A stretch of 64,000 nt of DNA, from the NCBI RefSeq assembly GCF_905207245.1, contig NZ_CAJLKP010000005.1, forward strand, positions 70,424-134,423. Reading direction: 5' to 3'. The notes under the pieces are model-generated. The model ran no database searches and was not told the DNA's origin. It saw only the letters and a list, made by a program, of their open reading frames with translations. Both the position numbers and the translations under genes were made by a program. Below are positions 28,020 through 36,289 of the stretch, in pieces. The DNA comes from an uncultured Bacteroides sp. (GTDB lineage: Bacteria > Bacteroidota > Bacteroidia > Bacteroidales > Bacteroidaceae). Numbering within the stretch: position 1 is the first letter of the stretch; each line of letters begins with the position of its first letter.

Positions 28020-28121
28020 CAAAACTTCGTTTTCCAACCGGGGGCTGTCCATCCTGCAATCGCAGGCTGCACAGCCCCCGGTTGAAAACCGTCCGGCACA
28101 CAACTGCAAGACGAAGTTTTG
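28020..28121. repeat. Nested GC-rich palindrome between hu-like and virE-like genes
   Basis: A perfect 14-bp inverted repeat (CAACCGGGGGCTGT at 28035-28048 with 28071-28084) contains an inner 5-bp stem (28053-28057 with 28062-28066). It is enclosed by an outer 11-bp pairing (28020-28030 with 28111-28121), so three nested stems share one axis. It lies in the 398-bp divergent region 27935-28332, downstream of the predicted hu-like start, so it would be part of that leader RNA. It could equally form a DNA cruciform or origin-like structure. The remainder of the gap holds the two promoters and AT-rich sequence. Confidence 0.85.
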
Positions 28122-28128
28122 CTACTGA

Positions 28129-28159
28129 CAAAGATACAAAAACAATAAGGGAAAGTCAA
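28129..28159 (-). promoter_or_regulatory. Promoter of the HU-like gene
   Basis: Minus strand TTG at 28159-28157, 20-nt spacer, TATCTTTG at 28136-28129. Predicted transcription starts near 28122, immediately at the outer arm of the palindrome. Confidence 0.55.
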
Positions 28160-28246
28160 GTTTTCAACCGACTATATTTCAATTTTTATTATTATTTTCA
28201 GACAACAAAAAGAGGGAGGAGTTATTTCAATAAAAGCCCTGATTTA

Positions 28247-28278
28247 TTTGATTCAAATGTATTTTATGCGTACCTTGC
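28247..28278 (+). promoter_or_regulatory. Possible promoter of the VirE-like gene
   Basis: TTTG at 28247-28250, 20-nt spacer, TACCTTGC at 28271-28278, one shift away from the TAnnTTTG consensus. It lies 54 nt before the ATG. Confidence 0.4.
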
Positions 28279-28332
28279 AGCTTCTTAGAAAGGCCTCCTT
28301 ATTAATAAATTATTTTTTAAATAGAAACGCAA

Positions 28333-30432
28333 ATGAAAATAACTCTAATCAGAGAAGAAAAAGAAAGTGGTAAAGAAACCGTCAGCACCTGCAAAGCAGA
28401 CGTATTATTAGAAAAAATAAGAACAGAAACCAAAGCAGCACACGTCACGGCACTACGGACTATGCTACTGTACACCACCCCTGATGCCTGTGGTCGCTAC
28501 GAGCATATCGACAAATTGCCACGTATCTATCCGTCTATTGAATACGGGAGAAACCGCGACGGCAGCAGGAAGATGAAGCGCTACAATGGTGTAGTGATGC
28601 TTGAAGTGAACAACCTGGCCGGATTGTCCGAAGTGGAACTGGTGAAAGAACAGGCAAGGCTGTTGCCACAAACCTGGACAGCAATCACCGGAAGCAGCGA
28701 GCGAAGCGTAAAGATATGGGTAAAATTTGTGCTTCCCAACGGAAACTTACCCGTAAAAGAGGAAAATATCACTCTCTTTCATGCCTGCGCCTATCGCATG
28801 GCCATACAGTGCTATCAACCCATATTGCCGTTTCCCATAACCCTGAAAGAACCCATTCCCGCACAAAGTTGCCGAATGACACTGGATACTGACCCTTATT
28901 TCAATCCTGATGCCATACCTTTCTGCCAGGAGCAACCATTCAGTATGCCCGGTGAACAGACTTTCCAGCAACGGAAATTGGCAGAAAGAAACCCGTTGCT
29001 GAGACTGAAACCCGGATTTGAAACATCAGAAACCTTCACCATACTGTTTGAAACAGCCCTCAGCAAAGCATTGGACGAAATGCACGACTGGAAGCGGGGA
29101 GATGACTTACATCCGTTACTGGTGTGCTTGTCGGAGCATTGTTTCAAGGCTGGGATACCGGAAGAAGAAACCGTACGTCAGGTTATGATGCACTATTACA
29201 GGCAGGCCGACGAACAGGCTGTCAGAATAACCATTCACAATCTGTATCGTGAATGCAAAGGCTTCGGCAAGAAGTCGGCACTAACACCGGAACAAAAACT
29301 TTCGCTGCAACTGGAAGAATTTATGGAGCGCAGGTATGAATTCCGTTTCAACACCGTCAGCAATGATCTGGAATTCCGCCAAAAGGACTCCATCCATTTC
29401 TACTTCCAGCCCGTTGACCAACGGGCGCGGAACAGCATATCGATGGATGCCCTACAGGAAGGTATCAAAGTGTGGGACAGGGATGTGAACCGCTATCTGG
29501 CATCCAACCGCGTGCCGCTATACAATCCGGTGGAAGATTACCTATGCAGCGTAGGACGTTGGGACGGTAAAGACCGCATTCATGCGCTCGCCGACCTCGT
29601 GCCTTGCAATAATCCGCATTGGCGGCAACTTTTCTATCGCTGGTTTCTGAATATGGTGGCCCATTGGCGCGGGCTCAATAAACAATATGCCAACAGTACG
29701 TCGCCGCTTCTGGTCGGTGCGCAAGGTTTCCGGAAATCAACCTACTGCCGGATTATTCTTCCACCCGAACTTCGTTTCGGCTATACAGATAGTCTGGATT
29801 TCGGCAGCAAGCGGGATACGGAAATGTATCTGGGACGTTTTATGCTGATTAATATTGATGAGTTTGACCAGGTCAGCATGAATCAGCAGGGTTTTCTGAA
29901 ACATCTATTACAGAAGCCTGTTGCTAATCTGCGTAAACCTTATGGCAGCAGTATCCGGGAAATACGGCGCTATGCTTCATTCATCGGTACCAGCAACCAG
30001 AAAGACTTGCTGACCGATCCGAGTGGCAGCCGCCGTTTCATCTGCATTGAAGTAACGGCACCCATAAATACGAACGTCACCATCAACTACCGCCAACTCT
30101 ATGCACAGGCGATGGAAGCCATCACAAAAGGGGAACGCTACTGGTTTGATGATACGGATGAAGCTGTCTTGAAGGAATCTAACCGGGAATTCGAACAAAC
30201 CAGCCCATTAGAACAGCTTTTCCATTGTTATTTTCGTTCACCGGAAGAAGGTGAAATGGGAGAGTGGATGACCTCAATGGAAATCATCGAATACCTGCAA
30301 GGTAAATCAAATACTATCTCATTGTCCAATAGTTGCATAAGTACATTTGGACGCATCCTTAAGAAAAATCAGATAGAGTCAAAACGAACCAAAAGAGGGA
30401 TGCAATACGAAGTTATATTGTTGAATAAATAA
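28333..30432 (+). CDS. VirE/VapE-type protein (primase-like N-terminus, SF3-like helicase)
   Basis: A 699-residue protein with the BT4734-like/VirE N-terminal domain (about residues 40-200; motifs GVVMLEVNNL and ITGSSERSVKIWVK), a linker, and the DUF3874/VapE ATPase. The P-loop is VGAQGFRKST (about 458-467), the Walker B-like segment is LINIDEFDQ (about 501-509), and the sensor/arginine region is GTSNQKDLLTDPSGSRRF. VapE-type proteins are replication primase-helicases in phage satellites. The N-terminal region resembles archaeo-eukaryotic primase-type domains in its Ser/Lys pattern, but the usual acidic pair is not obvious, so primase activity is uncertain. It probably acts on DNA with the divergent HU-like protein. 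A hairpin follows 8 nt after the stop. Confidence 0.88.
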   Translation: MKITLIREEKESGKETVSTCKADVLLEKIRTETKAAHVTALRTMLLYTTPDACGRYEHIDKLPRIYPSIEYGRNRDGSRKMKRYNGVVMLEVNNLAGLSEVELVKEQARLLPQTWTAITGSSERSVKIWVKFVLPNGNLPVKEENITLFHACAYRMAIQCYQPILPFPITLKEPIPAQSCRMTLDTDPYFNPDAIPFCQEQPFSMPGEQTFQQRKLAERNPLLRLKPGFETSETFTILFETALSKALDEMHDWKRGDDLHPLLVCLSEHCFKAGIPEEETVRQVMMHYYRQADEQAVRITIHNLYRECKGFGKKSALTPEQKLSLQLEEFMERRYEFRFNTVSNDLEFRQKDSIHFYFQPVDQRARNSISMDALQEGIKVWDRDVNRYLASNRVPLYNPVEDYLCSVGRWDGKDRIHALADLVPCNNPHWRQLFYRWFLNMVAHWRGLNKQYANSTSPLLVGAQGFRKSTYCRIILPPELRFGYTDSLDFGSKRDTEMYLGRFMLINIDEFDQVSMNQQGFLKHLLQKPVANLRKPYGSSIREIRRYASFIGTSNQKDLLTDPSGSRRFICIEVTAPINTNVTINYRQLYAQAMEAITKGERYWFDDTDEAVLKESNREFEQTSPLEQLFHCYFRSPEEGEMGEWMTSMEIIEYLQGKSNTISLSNSCISTFGRILKKNQIESKRTKRGMQYEVILLNK

Positions 30433-30439
30433 AAAAACA

Positions 30440-30470
30440 GCGGTGTAGGGAAGCATTTTGCCTACACCGC
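30440..30470. repeat. Right inner hairpin
   Basis: A perfect 10-bp stem (GCGGTGTAGG at 30440-30449 with 30461-30470) and 11-nt loop. Stem and loop edges (GA at the start, TTG at the end) match the left inner hairpin. It may also terminate the VirE-like transcript. Confidence 0.85.
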
Positions 30471-30525
30471 TATTCATATTCTTTATATAATATAATCAGC
30501 AGATAATAAGAGGATTAAAAGAGCG

Positions 30526-30557
30526 GGTGTAGGATGTAGGCAACTTTATCCAAAACT
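30526..30557 (-). repeat. Right outer inverted repeat of the HU/VirE cassette
   Basis: 30526-30543 is the exact reverse complement of 27192-27209; AAAACT at 30552-30557 mirrors AGTTTT at 27178-27183. It ends 13 nt before the stop codon of the FHA gene. Confidence 0.9.
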
Positions 30558-30570
30558 CTGATTGTAATTG

Positions 30571-31110
30571 CTACTTACTGAGTTCATCGCTTGTTCCGCT
30601 ATGCAAAATAAACGTGGTAGCTCCAATGGTGACAATTGCACCATCTTCAATGCGGATACGGTCTTTATCACTCAGGATTTCATTATTCAGGAAGGTTCCT
30701 GTCAGGCTGGGAGCATCTCTCAATGTATAAATCAGTCCACCTTGTTTATTGCGTTTCACATTAATGATGCAATGGCGGCGATCCATACTCATATCCGATG
30801 TTTCAATGGGAGTATTTATATTAGTCCCCACACAGCGACGACCTATTACATTATCTCCTTCTTGCAAGGGCAACACTTGTTTGAAGCCAAATACATTCTC
30901 AATCACTGTAATATTACCAAAAGCTTCCTTAAATTCCTCTTCATCCGGGCGTTCTTCCTTTCGGGGAGCAAGCATCTTTGTTTTCCCCAAGCGAATACTG
31001 AATTGCTTGCCGCAATGCTCACAAACAAAGACCAAAGACTGACCTTCGCTGTACTTTGTTTCATCAAATAAAAGATAGTTCTCACACTTGGGGCAACGGA
31101 TACGCTTCAT
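30571..31110 (-). CDS. Zinc-ribbon and FHA-domain protein
   Basis: A 179-residue cytoplasmic protein. An N-terminal zinc ribbon (IRCPKCENYL, then CEHCGKQF; residues 4-40) is followed by a forkhead-associated domain (about residues 80-170) with the conserved IGRR and SMDRRHC motifs and TGTFLNN. FHA domains bind phosphothreonine, so it probably takes part in Ser/Thr kinase signalling; no kinase is nearby and the partner is unknown. It lies 26 bp downstream of the SPOR/HU-CCDC81 gene on the same strand, separated only by an AT repeat, so the two may be co-transcribed. Confidence 0.88.
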   Translation of the reverse strand: MKRIRCPKCENYLLFDETKYSEGQSLVFVCEHCGKQFSIRLGKTKMLAPRKEERPDEEEFKEAFGNITVIENVFGFKQVLPLQEGDNVIGRRCVGTNINTPIETSDMSMDRRHCIINVKRNKQGGLIYTLRDAPSLTGTFLNNEILSDKDRIRIEDGAIVTIGATTFILHSGTSDELSK

Positions 31111-31136
31111 GAAAATTAAAAATTAAGAATTAAAAA

Positions 31137-32273
31137 TTACTTTTTTAGTACCCAAGCATTCTTATAGGTCTCGTTCTCACGAACTCTTGCCAAAGCTTGA
31201 TAGGCTTCCACTTCTGTTCCGCAAGACTCAATGCTGACACGCATCTTACCATCTCCTACAATAGCTTTCGCACCGGAAAAACCTTTGGCAACCAATTGCG
31301 CCGCCATAGCTTCTGCGTCTTTCTCAGTGCCTACGCTGGCAATGATAATATGATAAGGTCTTTGGGGAGCGGCAACTGCAGGTTTGGCAGCAACAGGCTG
31401 TACATTTTGTTTAGGTGCATCGGCAGTCGTTGCAACCGAGTGGGAAGCTTGTTCTTTTGCTTTTGTTTCAGTAGATGCAGCAGACTCCTTAGCAACTTTA
31501 ACCTCTCTGACAGCAACCGGAGCTACAACCTTCTTTGGTGTTCCTGTTTGTTTGTTAGCGGTTTTACGCGTAGGAGTATTTTGTTTTAAAACAATCGGTG
31601 TAATTGCCAAGGATTGCTTTTCTATCTTTTCAAACAATTCATCCGGAAGCAATGTCGCATAGTTTTCTTCTATCACTTCCGTATTCTCTATTGGAGTGGA
31701 AAAGAAGAAAGAGAGGATAATGACAGCCGCTACTGCAGCCGCATTGGTCAGATACGCCCGATTGATTTTGATTGCAAAAGTACGTTTCTCCTTCTTGGTG
31801 GTAGTAGGAACTATGGAGAAAGCTTCTTTCTCTGCCTTCGGTTTTTCCAAAGCAGATAATTCCTGCATTTCAAATGCGTCCAGCCCGTATAAATAAGGAG
31901 TTGTGATCTTGTTGTCATAAGGTGCGAAGTCAAACGTATTATAAATCGTATAACGTACTTCGCCAACATTTGGCAGGTCTACTTTACCTTCTTCATGTAA
32001 AGCGGCAATCAGCTCATCAACCTCACGCTCCACCATTTTGGTGGCATCTGAAAAGTTGGTCCCATACACTGACATATAAGATTGAACCAGTAAGCCATCA
32101 TTCATCTTCAGTTGCGGATTAAAACCGATGATGCGGGTAGGGGGCAGAAATATGTTTTCTTCTTCCACTCTCGTAGCCGGAGCATAATGAGCTACAAATC
32201 CTCCTAAACCCGGAACAATGACGCAGTCATTTTCCAATAACAAAGCTTCTATATGTTGTGCCAATTCAATCAT
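31137..32273 (-). CDS. HU-CCDC81 and SPOR domain membrane protein
   Basis: A 378-residue protein with an N-terminal HU-CCDC81-type domain pair (about residues 1-130; ENDCVIVPGLGGFVAHYAPA is characteristic), one membrane helix (about 173-195, AAAVAAVIILSFFFS), a long Lys/Ala/Pro-rich periplasmic linker and a C-terminal SPOR domain (about 300-378; YHIIIASVGTEKDAEAMA). SPOR domains bind denuded septal peptidoglycan, so it is likely a division or cell-wall protein with a cytoplasmic DNA-binding-like head. This architecture is common in Bacteroidetes; its exact role is not settled. TACTTTTG at 32285-32278 (minus strand) lies very close to the ATG and could be the -7 of its promoter. Confidence 0.88.
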   Translation of the reverse strand: MIELAQHIEALLLENDCVIVPGLGGFVAHYAPATRVEEENIFLPPTRIIGFNPQLKMNDGLLVQSYMSVYGTNFSDATKMVEREVDELIAALHEEGKVDLPNVGEVRYTIYNTFDFAPYDNKITTPYLYGLDAFEMQELSALEKPKAEKEAFSIVPTTTKKEKRTFAIKINRAYLTNAAAVAAVIILSFFFSTPIENTEVIEENYATLLPDELFEKIEKQSLAITPIVLKQNTPTRKTANKQTGTPKKVVAPVAVREVKVAKESAASTETKAKEQASHSVATTADAPKQNVQPVAAKPAVAAPQRPYHIIIASVGTEKDAEAMAAQLVAKGFSGAKAIVGDGKMRVSIESCGTEVEAYQALARVRENETYKNAWVLKK

Positions 32274-32726
32274 GGTGCAAAAGTAAGGGAAATCTCGGAT
32301 ATAAGCCAGTTTCAGGGGATTTTCTTTTCAACAAATTATAAACAATATAATCGGCTTAGTGCTTTTTTATCTTAAAAAGCTGACTGACTCACTCATGAAT
32401 CTGCCGACTTTTAATGTCAAATCGATACAATAGCTATAAAATTATACTTTAGCTACAATCATCCTCTTTGTATCAATCCAATTACCATCTGCGAGCAATG
32501 AACAGAATAGGGAGCATTAATCTAAGTATAAATTATATAATTCAATAAAAGCATCACATCATATAAAAATAAGGCAATTGGACTTACATTTCATGAAAAG
32601 CGTTCCAAAATCAATGAACAAATTATAGACAACCCAACAATAAACCCACCTGACTAACGTTTATTGACTATAGAACTATTACTTTTGCGATAGTTCATAT
32701 TAATTAAATAACAGATTAGATATACG
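32274..32726. promoter_or_regulatory. Divergent control region of the polysaccharide locus
   Basis: 453 bp of AT-rich sequence between the SPOR gene and the first polysaccharide gene. TACTTTTG at 32680-32687 (+) is a candidate -7 element of the operon, 39 nt before the ATG, but no good -33 is at the right distance. A nested inverted repeat (GATACAA at 32424-32430 with 32468-32474, enclosing two TAGCTA copies at 32431-32436 and 32450-32455) could be a regulator site. No long inverted repeats of an invertible promoter and no upxY- or upxZ-type gene are present. Confidence 0.45.
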
Positions 32727-33530
32727 ATGAAAATAAGAACGCTGATACCCGCTCTCTCATTGCTGCTACTGATGTCGTGCAAAACGGCGACTAATAATAT
32801 TACCTATTTTCAGGATTTAGATAATCAGGCGACAATTATTACCGAGCAGGCTATTAATTATGCCCCACGTATTGCTCCAGATGATCAGTTGTCAATCATC
32901 GTATCAGGAACAGAGCCGAATGCAGTAGCAGCATTCAATATGCCACTTGCCAGTTATTTGGCCCCAGGAGAAACAAACGTTACCTCTACACCTGTACTCC
33001 ATACTTATTTGGTAAATTCCCGAGGGGAGATTGATTTTCCGGTACTTGGGAAATTGCAGGTTGCTAACATGACACGCAGTGAATTGACAGACATGTTGAC
33101 TGAAAAAATCTCAGCTTACGTCAAATCCCCCATTGTCACAATACAAATAAGGAATTTTAAAGTTTCAGTATTGGGAGAAGTTAACAAGCCTGGAACAGTA
33201 AATGTACCCAATGAACGCTTATCTGTGCTTGATGCGCTTGGTATGGCAGGCGACTTGACTATTTATGGCAATCGTGCCAATGTACTTCTGATTCGTGATA
33301 ACAATGGACGAAAAGAATATCATCGCTTCGACCTTACTTCTGCAGAAATACTAACATCTCCTTATTATTATTTGCAGCAAAATGATGTACTTTATATAGA
33401 ACCAAATAAAGCAAGAAAGGGAAATGCCAAATATAGTCAGAGTGGGCAGTTCAATGTTTCTTTGGCATCAACAATAATCAGCGCCTTATCGGTATTGGCA
33501 TCATTGGGCATTGCACTGCTGGTAAAATAA
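32727..33530 (+). CDS. Polysaccharide export lipoprotein (Wza/BexD family)
   Basis: Outer-membrane export channel component. The 267-residue protein has a signal peptide with lipobox LMSC (Cys about residue 18), a polysaccharide export (PES) domain (about residues 45-130; IAPDDQLSIIVSG) and a SLBB-type domain (about 140-225; VSVLGEVNKPGTVNVPNERL). A C-terminal hydrophobic segment (IISALSVLASLGIALLV) is typical of Bacteroidetes members. It is first in the locus, directly followed by the chain-length regulator. Its length fits the short Wza class. Confidence 0.93.
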   Translation: MKIRTLIPALSLLLLMSCKTATNNITYFQDLDNQATIITEQAINYAPRIAPDDQLSIIVSGTEPNAVAAFNMPLASYLAPGETNVTSTPVLHTYLVNSRGEIDFPVLGKLQVANMTRSELTDMLTEKISAYVKSPIVTIQIRNFKVSVLGEVNKPGTVNVPNERLSVLDALGMAGDLTIYGNRANVLLIRDNNGRKEYHRFDLTSAEILTSPYYYLQQNDVLYIEPNKARKGNAKYSQSGQFNVSLASTIISALSVLASLGIALLVK

Positions 33531-33543
33531 ATATCTCTCGCTT

Positions 33544-35100
33544 ATGAATGATGAAAATATACATATCGGAGCTCTACTAAAGCAATTCCTCGGTTACAGG
33601 AAAATATACGTGCCTATCGGGATCATTTGCCTGATTGCCGCTATCTGCTTTCTTATGGTTACCCCCAAAGAATATGGTTTTACTGCCCGAATGCGACTAA
33701 TTGGCGATAATCAAGGCATGATGTCTGAGTTGAAAATGTTAAAAAGCAGTGGTCTTAATGCTTTACTTGGTGGTAGCGCTTCAGGCATTAGTGTAGAAGA
33801 TGAAGTTATCGTTTTAATGTCACGTAGCAATATGACTAAAGCGATTCTCCAAACCGGTTATCAGGTGGAGACACGGCAACAGCGCGGTCTGAAAAAAGTA
33901 TTACTTTATGGAAAGGACAATCCTATAACCCTTCTCTTTCCCGAACAGTTTTTAGATACTATCAGTGAATCAATAAAGATAAAGATGACATTATCTGATG
34001 GAATGTTGCAATCAGCCAAAATACAATCAAAGCTGTTTGAAACAGTGAAAATACAGGAACAAACTTTACCTTACCGTTTACAACTCCCGGTCGGCACGAT
34101 AATGGTTGCCCCCAATGCTGACATTTCAATTTCCGGTAAGCAAACGTTCAATATTCAAATCACTCCGCTGCAAAAGGTATATGAAGATTTATATAAAAAC
34201 ATAGCAGCCGGAGCGGAAGAAACCATTTCAGATATTATTCTGTTAGAATTTGATAACGAAAATAAGCAACGCGGGTGTGATTTTCTGAATGAACTAATGT
34301 CCGTCTTTAACCAATACTCACGAGATGTAAAAGTAGAGGAAGCTGATCTGAACGCCCGGTTTGTAAGAGTACGCTTGGATACCATCACTACAGAACTTGC
34401 TTATTTGGAACATCAAATTGAAGCTTACAAAAAGCATAACAATATTCCAGAACCAACTCTGTATGCCAAAGCCGCCATGACAGGGAAAATGGAATTGGAA
34501 AGTTTGATTCTGGAAACGGAAGCACGTGTGAAAATGATGGATTATGTAGTGGAATATATGCAAAAAGAAGAGAATGAATATGCTTCCATTCCCTCCTTTG
34601 ACGGAATAGGAGAGAAGTCCATCGCTTTGTACAATCAATTGGTACTTGACCGAGAACGCCTGCTTCTTGCTTCTGAGAAAGGTAATCCTGCTTTGATTCT
34701 TGCCGATAAGCAACTGGCAGAACAACGCAAAATGTTATTAGAAACAATTGCTGCAACTCGGAATAGTGTCAAAGCCAGCCTGGAAGAACTCCATAAGAAA
34801 AATCAGGTATTCAACGGTCAACTGAACGAGTTACCCACACAAGAGCGGGAGTATATTGAGATGAAACGACAACAAAAAATCAAGGAAACCATTTATCTGT
34901 TTCTAATGCAGAAACTACAGGAAAAAAGTCTGGTGAACTCTCCCGACGAACAAGCCGGAAGAGTTGTCGATGCAGCTTATTGTTCCGCAAAACCGGTTTT
35001 CCCCAAAAAACTGATTGTACTGGCAATAGCTTTTGTCGCAGCTTGCATCCTCTCCCTGATTGCGATTTATATGAAAGTATTTGTTTTCACTAAAAGATAA
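33544..35100 (+). CDS. Wzz/GNVR-type chain-length determinant
   Basis: Inner-membrane polysaccharide co-polymerase that controls chain length and links to the export channel. The 518-residue protein has membrane helices at both ends (about residues 22-40 and 490-512), a long periplasmic coiled-coil stretch (about 255-425) and a GNVR-like motif near LPTQEREYIEMKRQQKI before the second helix. No cytoplasmic tyrosine kinase domain follows the second helix, and no separate kinase gene is in the locus. It is 13 bp after wza and 4 nt before the polymerase gene, clearly in one operon. Confidence 0.92.
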   Translation: MNDENIHIGALLKQFLGYRKIYVPIGIICLIAAICFLMVTPKEYGFTARMRLIGDNQGMMSELKMLKSSGLNALLGGSASGISVEDEVIVLMSRSNMTKAILQTGYQVETRQQRGLKKVLLYGKDNPITLLFPEQFLDTISESIKIKMTLSDGMLQSAKIQSKLFETVKIQEQTLPYRLQLPVGTIMVAPNADISISGKQTFNIQITPLQKVYEDLYKNIAAGAEETISDIILLEFDNENKQRGCDFLNELMSVFNQYSRDVKVEEADLNARFVRVRLDTITTELAYLEHQIEAYKKHNNIPEPTLYAKAAMTGKMELESLILETEARVKMMDYVVEYMQKEENEYASIPSFDGIGEKSIALYNQLVLDRERLLLASEKGNPALILADKQLAEQRKMLLETIAATRNSVKASLEELHKKNQVFNGQLNELPTQEREYIEMKRQQKIKETIYLFLMQKLQEKSLVNSPDEQAGRVVDAAYCSAKPVFPKKLIVLAIAFVAACILSLIAIYMKVFVFTKR

Positions 35101-35104
35101 TCTC

Positions 35105-36289
35105 ATGCTTTCACAGCTGGTCTGTTCCAAAAATAATTTATTTTTCGCCTTTCTTGTAGCAGGCTACATCTTTGGTGTCATATTATATGACTTCATTGAA
35201 TTTAAATATACAGATGAGCTAATGGCACTTTTCCTATGCCTGTTTGCAGGTATCATTGCTTGGGAAAGAAAAAACTGGAAAGAATTGATACCTGTCATCA
35301 TAATTATTTCTATATTTCTTTTTTACGCCATTTATTCTTTCATCATACAAAGTAATGTCCCTAAAGCCATTTTTACCGACCTGCTCATTCAGATAAAACC
35401 TTTTCTCGGTTTTTATTGTGCCTATTTAATAGCACCACAATTTTCATCCTCCCAGAAATATTTTATCAGCATTCTCTGCTTAGTTGTGGGAGGATTACTA
35501 ATTATTGTCGGATTGTCGGGTCAGCTTTATACCCTATTCGGGCATCCTTCCCGCTTTGCGACGGCTGCCATCGCCACCGCCTTTTTATTTCTTTATTGCA
35601 GTACTTATAAATGGAGTGATATTTTCATATTTCTATTTTTGTTGACCATAGGCTTCTTCTCCACCCGGGCGAAATTTTATGGTTTCTGGGCAGTAGCCAC
35701 CAGCCTCATAATATTCACCAAATTGGGCGGACAGATACGGTTAAGCTGGAAAAGCATTATAGCAGGTATCTTTATATGTCTTCTTGCCATTTGGTTTGCC
35801 AGAGAAAAAATAATAATCTATTATATTGATGGAATGATGAATTCCCGCGAAATGTGGAGCCGACCTGCCATGTTATTCACCTCCGGACAAATCTTATATG
35901 ACTATTTCCCATTCGGCTGTGGGTTAGGCAGTTTTGGCACATTTGCTTCTGCTGAATATTATTCTCCCATTTATGAAACATATAGCCTCAACCATATATG
36001 GGGACTATCAAAAGATATGCCCATCTTTATTTGTGACGCTTTTTATCCTGAACTGGCTCAGTTTGGGGTAGTCGGAGTCATCCTGTATTTCTTCTTTTGG
36101 TATACAATTGTTCGGAAGTCTACTGACATGAGCATACATAAAAGTGCATATATCTGGATGGTCTTTTTGTTCTTCCTTATAGAAGGTATAGCAGATTCCA
36201 CTTTCACACATAACCGTGGATTATTTGTTTTAATTATATTATCCCTCATGATGAAAAGAAAAGATGAAGTTGAACAGCGAAACATATAA
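35105..36289 (+). CDS. O-antigen/capsule polymerase-like membrane protein (Wzy)
   Basis: A 394-residue integral membrane protein with about ten or more helices and a large periplasmic loop between the late helices (about residues 255-315, containing NSREMWSRPAM and FGCGLGSFGTF), as in Wzy/WaaL proteins. Such proteins share little sequence, so the call rests on topology and position between chain-length and flippase genes. I use the ATG at 35105, just after the Wzz stop, rather than 35081 inside it. Its 3' end overlaps the flippase gene by 26 bp. Confidence 0.82.
   Translation: MLSQLVCSKNNLFFAFLVAGYIFGVILYDFIEFKYTDELMALFLCLFAGIIAWERKNWKELIPVIIIISIFLFYAIYSFIIQSNVPKAIFTDLLIQIKPFLGFYCAYLIAPQFSSSQKYFISILCLVVGGLLIIVGLSGQLYTLFGHPSRFATAAIATAFLFLYCSTYKWSDIFIFLFLLTIGFFSTRAKFYGFWAVATSLIIFTKLGGQIRLSWKSIIAGIFICLLAIWFAREKIIIYYIDGMMNSREMWSRPAMLFTSGQILYDYFPFGCGLGSFGTFASAEYYSPIYETYSLNHIWGLSKDMPIFICDAFYPELAQFGVVGVILYFFFWYTIVRKSTDMSIHKSAYIWMVFLFFLIEGIADSTFTHNRGLFVLIILSLMMKRKDEVEQRNI

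Larger units (their letters stand above)
27178..30557. mobile_element. Candidate element: HU/VirE cassette with inverted ends
   Basis: Two divergent genes (HU-like on minus, VirE/VapE-like on plus) enclosed by symmetrical ends. Each end has an 18-bp outer repeat (27192-27209 and 30526-30543, exact inverted copies). About 56 nt further in there is a hairpin of the same GGTGTAGG/CCTACACC sequence (27266-27293 and 30440-30470). The sequence between them also aligns imperfectly in inverted orientation (shared TCCTCT, TATC and GCT blocks). No transposase or integrase is encoded and no clear target duplication is seen, so mobility is not shown; a fixed cassette with duplicated terminators is the alternative. 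Confidence 0.4.

Noticed and set aside
31111..31136. AT-rich near-repeat (AATTAAAAATTAAGAATT type) between the FHA and SPOR genes
   Set aside because: Such AT spacers are common between Bacteroides genes and this one shows no feature that points to a mobile or regulatory role.
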